DNA of 8,071 bases from Actinomycetota bacterium. GTDB taxonomy: Bacteria > Actinomycetota > UBA4738. This document shows positions 5,765 to 8,071 of this stretch, one piece after another. The notes under the pieces are model-generated. The model was not told the DNA's origin. It was given only the letters and a program-made list of their open reading frames with translations, and did no database searches. The DNA lies in contig VAYJ01000199.1 in assembly GCA_005888465.1 (NCBI GenBank), positions 1 through 8,071 on the forward strand, given 5' to 3'. Each line of letters starts with the position of its first letter. Within the stretch, counting starts at the first letter, position 1. A program made the translations under genes and the position numbers.

Positions 5765-6589
5765 ATGGACAAGGAGCGTCTCGACGCGCGCACGGTGGAC
5801 CGCATCCTCTCCGGGAAGATGGAGCCCGGCGAGGGTGGGGCCAGAGTCGCCGCGCTCACGAACCTTCTTCGCGCGGCCGCCACCCCCGGTGGGGCTGTGG
5901 CCGACCCCGGAGCCGACCTGCTCGCGGCGATGTCGGCGGCCGTCGTCGCCGGCGCCGGCTCGTCGGTACCGGCTCCTAGGGCGACGAGTCGGGCGCGCCG
6001 GAGGCATCGGATCAGGGCTAGGGCGGCCGCTGTCGCCTTCGCCCTGACGCTCGCCCTCGGCACTGGCCTCGCTTACGCGGGAGCCCTCGGACCCCTGCAG
6101 TCGGCCGCCGCACACGTCCTGCACACGTTCGGCCTGAACGTCCATGCCCACCACGGCGGCACGGCACCGTCGCCGGTCGGCCCGGACGTGACCGGACCCG
6201 CGGGTGTCGGGCTCTGCAACGCGTTTGCCTCGGGACAGGGCGGGACGAACGGCGGGAAAAACGACTCCGTCGCCTTCCAGAACCTGCAGATCGCCGCCAC
6301 GGCCGCCGGCCAGACGGTGGACGAGTTCTGCGCTTCCCTTGCGCCATCCGGGTCGGAGCACTCGGGATCCCACAAGGTCGGCAACGACAACGGTCAGGGG
6401 AACGGCAAGGGCAAAGACGACAACCAGGGCCAGAACGAACAGGGGAACGGCGGCAACGGCGGCGGGAACGACCAAGGCTCCGGCGGTGGCGGCAACGACC
6501 AGGGCGGCAACAGCGGCACCGGCGGCGGGAACGACCAAGGCTCCGGCGGTGGCGGCAGCCAGGGCGGCGGCAACAGCAGCAACGGCTAG
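5765..6589 (+). CDS. Single-pass membrane protein with Gly/Asn-rich tail, probable anti-sigma factor
   Basis: A 274-residue protein directly follows the sigma gene (9-nt gap). Residues 1-84 are predicted cytoplasmic and partly helical: MDKERLDARTVDRILSGKME, then LLAAMSAAVVAGAG, then a very basic RATSRARRRHRIRAR stop-transfer stretch. The membrane segment is about 86-106. Outside lies a small domain (about 107-195) with Cys151 and Cys189, probably disulfide-linked, and FQNLQIAATAAGQTVDEFCA. From about 196 to 274 the chain is low-complexity Gly/Asn/Gln/Ser with few charges. There is no zinc-binding HxxxCxxC anti-sigma motif, so the anti-sigma role rests on position and topology. The tail is encoded by a 63-nt tandem repeat. 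It may span or interact with the cell wall; that is inference. Alternatively the protein is simply a surface protein controlled by this sigma factor. Confidence 0.82.
   Translation: MDKERLDARTVDRILSGKMEPGEGGARVAALTNLLRAAATPGGAVADPGADLLAAMSAAVVAGAGSSVPAPRATSRARRRHRIRARAAAVAFALTLALGTGLAYAGALGPLQSAAAHVLHTFGLNVHAHHGGTAPSPVGPDVTGPAGVGLCNAFASGQGGTNGGKNDSVAFQNLQIAATAAGQTVDEFCASLAPSGSEHSGSHKVGNDNGQGNGKGKDDNQGQNEQGNGGNGGGNDQGSGGGGNDQGGNSGTGGGNDQGSGGGGSQGGGNSSNG
6457..6582 (+). repeat. 63-nt in-frame tandem repeat, about two copies
   Basis: The first 38 nt of each unit are identical (6457-6494 and 6520-6557), offset by exactly 63 nt (21 codons), and encode GGGNDQGSGGGG. The remainder of the second unit diverges by substitutions and small length changes but keeps the Gly/Asn/Ser/Gln composition. 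Because 63 is a multiple of three, gain or loss of a unit keeps the frame, so tail length could vary between strains. Confidence 0.8.
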
Positions 6590-6645
6590 CACCAGCCGCA
6601 CAGCCCGACCCCAGCCCACCCGATCCCTCTCGCCTCGAAACGGCA

Positions 6646-6651
6646 TACCCT
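6646..6651 (+). promoter_or_regulatory. Possible -10 element of a leaderless transcript
   Basis: TACCCT (TANNNT form) ends 7 nt before the ATG at 6659, and no Shine-Dalgarno is present between them. This is the arrangement expected for a leaderless mRNA starting at or next to the start codon. No -35 match was found at the usual distance. Confidence 0.25.
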
Positions 6652-6658
6652 GTCCGGC

Positions 6659-7276
6659 ATGCCGGAACCGATCGAAGCACCGTCCGCCACGCGGCCGCGC
6701 CGGTGCGCCAACCATCCCGCCATCGCGAGCGCGGGAGCCTGCGCGCGGTGCGGACGCTCCCTTTGCGCCGTTTGCGCGACCCCGGTCCGCGGCAGCCTGA
6801 TCGGGCCCGAATGCCTGGCCGCGATCCTCGACGAGGGAACTCCCTCGACCCCGCCCACACTGGTGGTGCCGAACCGGGGCGACGCGCTCACGATCGCGGG
6901 CTTCGCGATCGTGGTGCTCGCTTCGGTGCTTCCCTGGTCCCGATTCGGTGACAGCTCGCGCTTCTTCGCGGCCTGGACCCTGCACTGGTCGCTCGTCGCC
7001 GTCGCGGGCGCGCTGATCGGGCTTGCGGCGGCCCTCTACGCATGGCGGCGGCCCGAGCGCCCGCTCGCCGCGGCGACGGTGACCGGCGCGCTCGGGGTCG
7101 TCGTGTTCGTCGCGGCGCAGCTGCACTACCAGCACCCGCCGCCGCTCTCGATCGGATCGCCTGCGCCGCTCATCGCCATGATGGGCGCCGCGATCGCTGT
7201 GATCGGCGCCGTGCTGAAGGGGCTCGCGGTCGTTCGGGCCGGGCGGGTCGGGGTCGGGCCGGGGAGCCTGCGCTAG
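6659..7276 (+). CDS. B-box-type zinc-finger, four-pass membrane protein
   Basis: A 205-residue protein. The N-terminal 55 residues hold a metal-binding module resembling a bacterial B-box: CANH (Cys16, His19), CARC (Cys28, Cys31), CAVC (Cys36, Cys39) and a late Cys52 in GPECL. A Pro/Thr-rich linker follows, then four hydrophobic segments at about 77-93, 108-129, 136-156 and 168-192. Basic residues between segments 2 and 3 (AWRRPER) suggest a cytoplasmic loop, which puts both termini and the zinc module in the cytoplasm. It starts 69 bases after the previous gene, and without a visible Shine-Dalgarno it may have its own leaderless promoter. The function is unknown. Similar zinc-module plus membrane proteins are common in Actinomycetota and related groups, and a role in envelope or protein-interaction processes is only a guess. 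Confidence 0.85.
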   Translation: MPEPIEAPSATRPRRCANHPAIASAGACARCGRSLCAVCATPVRGSLIGPECLAAILDEGTPSTPPTLVVPNRGDALTIAGFAIVVLASVLPWSRFGDSSRFFAAWTLHWSLVAVAGALIGLAAALYAWRRPERPLAAATVTGALGVVVFVAAQLHYQHPPPLSIGSPAPLIAMMGAAIAVIGAVLKGLAVVRAGRVGVGPGSLR

Positions 7277-7282
7277 GGCTCC
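7263..7282. terminator. Hairpin centred on two convergent stop codons
   Basis: GGAGCC (7263-7268) pairs with GGCTCC (7277-7282) around the 8-nt loop TGCGCTAG. The loop's CTAG is the stop codon of both convergent genes. The stem is GC-rich and works on either strand, so it is a candidate bidirectional terminator, although no U tract follows on either side. Confidence 0.35.
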
Positions 7283-8046
7283 GGCGGCGGGGCCGGCAGC
7301 CGAGGGGCGGCCTCGAATCCGTACGAGGACCCACCTTCGGGCACGCTCGCGGGCACGCCCGGCCGGATGATCCCGCCGATCGCGCCGCCCGCGACGCCCC
7401 ACGCCAGGCCGACCAGGGTCCCGATCACCAGGTCCGGACCGAGCCGAAACACGAACGAGATCCCGCCTACCTGGGCGTGCGCCGCGAAGCGCAGGCTGAG
7501 CGAGGCGAGGATGCCCACGGCGAGCAGCAACAGCGCGAAGACCACGCCGGAGAGGGCCCCGACGGCCGCACCGACGCGGCGGTCGGGCGCCTTGGCCCGC
7601 CTCGCGGCCGCCATGCCCCCGAGAACGGTCGCCGCCGCCGGCACCAGCAGGAACAGCAGGTAGGCCCGCGGCGCTGCGGGGAGGGCCGGGATCCCCGAGG
7701 GCCCCCCTGCCAATGCCGGCCCGATGGCGCCTAGGGCCGAGCGCGAGGGGAAGTGCTGGTACGACACGGCGCAGTACGACACGTCGGCTCCCTGGACGTT
7801 CGCGAAGACCCCCAGGCACGAACCCATCGAGGGAAACAGCGCGAGGGCGGCTCGGTTCGGCACCGTGAGCACGGTGAAGACCGTCCCCCCAACGGCGTCG
7901 CTCCCGCTCGAGGTGGGGATGTTGTAGGCGATCGGGCGGGCACCGGGCTTCACCGCTGCAAGCACCAGCAACCCGACGAACGAGAGCGCAAGCCCGGCGA
8001 GCAGCATGCGCCACCCGCCGAAGACGACCGCTCGGGCCCGGGTCAT
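7273..8046 (-). CDS. Multi-pass membrane protein, possibly continuing upstream of the window edge
   Basis: From the ATG at 8046 the protein has 257 residues. Four hydrophobic segments lie at about 13-32, 127-147, 159-184 and 204-228. A long polar loop (about 34-126) with Cys77 and Cys92 is probably extracytoplasmic, and the protein ends in a Pro-rich tail (APRLPAPPPEP). The in-frame codons before the ATG (PPQDEPES) are open to the end of the window and look like a linker, and no Shine-Dalgarno is visible. The true start may therefore lie beyond 8071, perhaps after an N-terminal domain such as a zinc ribbon; that is inference. The gene converges on the plus-strand zinc-finger membrane protein with a 4-nt overlap. 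I do not recognise a specific family; a channel or transporter signature is absent. Confidence 0.8.
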   Translation of the reverse strand: MTRARAVVFGGWRMLLAGLALSFVGLLVLAAVKPGARPIAYNIPTSSGSDAVGGTVFTVLTVPNRAALALFPSMGSCLGVFANVQGADVSYCAVSYQHFPSRSALGAIGPALAGGPSGIPALPAAPRAYLLFLLVPAAATVLGGMAAARRAKAPDRRVGAAVGALSGVVFALLLLAVGILASLSLRFAAHAQVGGISFVFRLGPDLVIGTLVGLAWGVAGGAIGGIIRPGVPASVPEGGSSYGFEAAPRLPAPPPEP

Positions 8047-8071
8047 GCTCTCGGGCTCGTCCTGCGGGGGG

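Noticed and set aside
4415..8014. A very long open frame on the minus strand across the right half (1199 codons)
   Set aside because: It is rich in Arg, Gly, Ala and Pro with no domain signal and is antisense to four well-supported genes; long antisense frames are expected at this GC content.

Overview
The window is GC-rich bacterial DNA (about two thirds G+C), densely packed, with many GTG starts, several genes without a clear Shine-Dalgarno and a strong preference for G/C in third codon positions. The gene types (two ECF-type sigma factors with membrane partners, a TolB-like propeller protein on a membrane anchor, a B-box/zinc membrane protein) fit an environmental Actinomycetota-like genome. 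That placement is inference; no rRNA or other marker gene is present. No CRISPR array, transposase, tRNA or rRNA was seen.

Left arm (1-4129), all genes on the minus strand. Read in the direction of transcription: a small secreted or membrane-anchored protein (4123-3602); an ECF sigma factor (about 3473-2975); a membrane-anchored double beta-propeller protein whose ATG overlaps the sigma stop (2982-1128); a small membrane-anchored protein in two frames (971-571); a 97-residue Cys/His-rich protein (455-162); and the first 56 codons of another gene that starts inside the stop region of the previous one and leaves the window at position 1. Sigma and propeller look like a sigma/regulator pair in one operon. 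Three of these genes each contain one apparent one-base frame slip, every one at a short C or G run. A 33-nt imperfect direct repeat sits downstream of two of the stops and brackets the small membrane gene.

Centre (4124-4459) is an intergenic region between divergent genes. It carries a perfect 10-bp palindrome and a short inverted repeat but no convincing gene.

Right arm (4460-8071). On the plus strand are an alpha/beta hydrolase, a second ECF sigma factor (GTG start), its probable membrane-bound anti-sigma or target protein with a Gly/Asn/Gln tail built from a tandem repeat, and a zinc-finger membrane protein. That last gene converges on a minus-strand multi-pass membrane protein. The two stop codons are the two strands of a single CTAG, which lies in the loop of a GC-rich hairpin.

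Taken together, the window looks like two envelope-linked ECF sigma modules plus cell-surface proteins of unknown function. I found no clear evidence of a defence system or mobile element. The items most worth checking are the clustered frame breaks, the direct repeat around the small gene, the tandem-duplicated propeller, and the zinc-protein/unknown-gene pair at the left edge.
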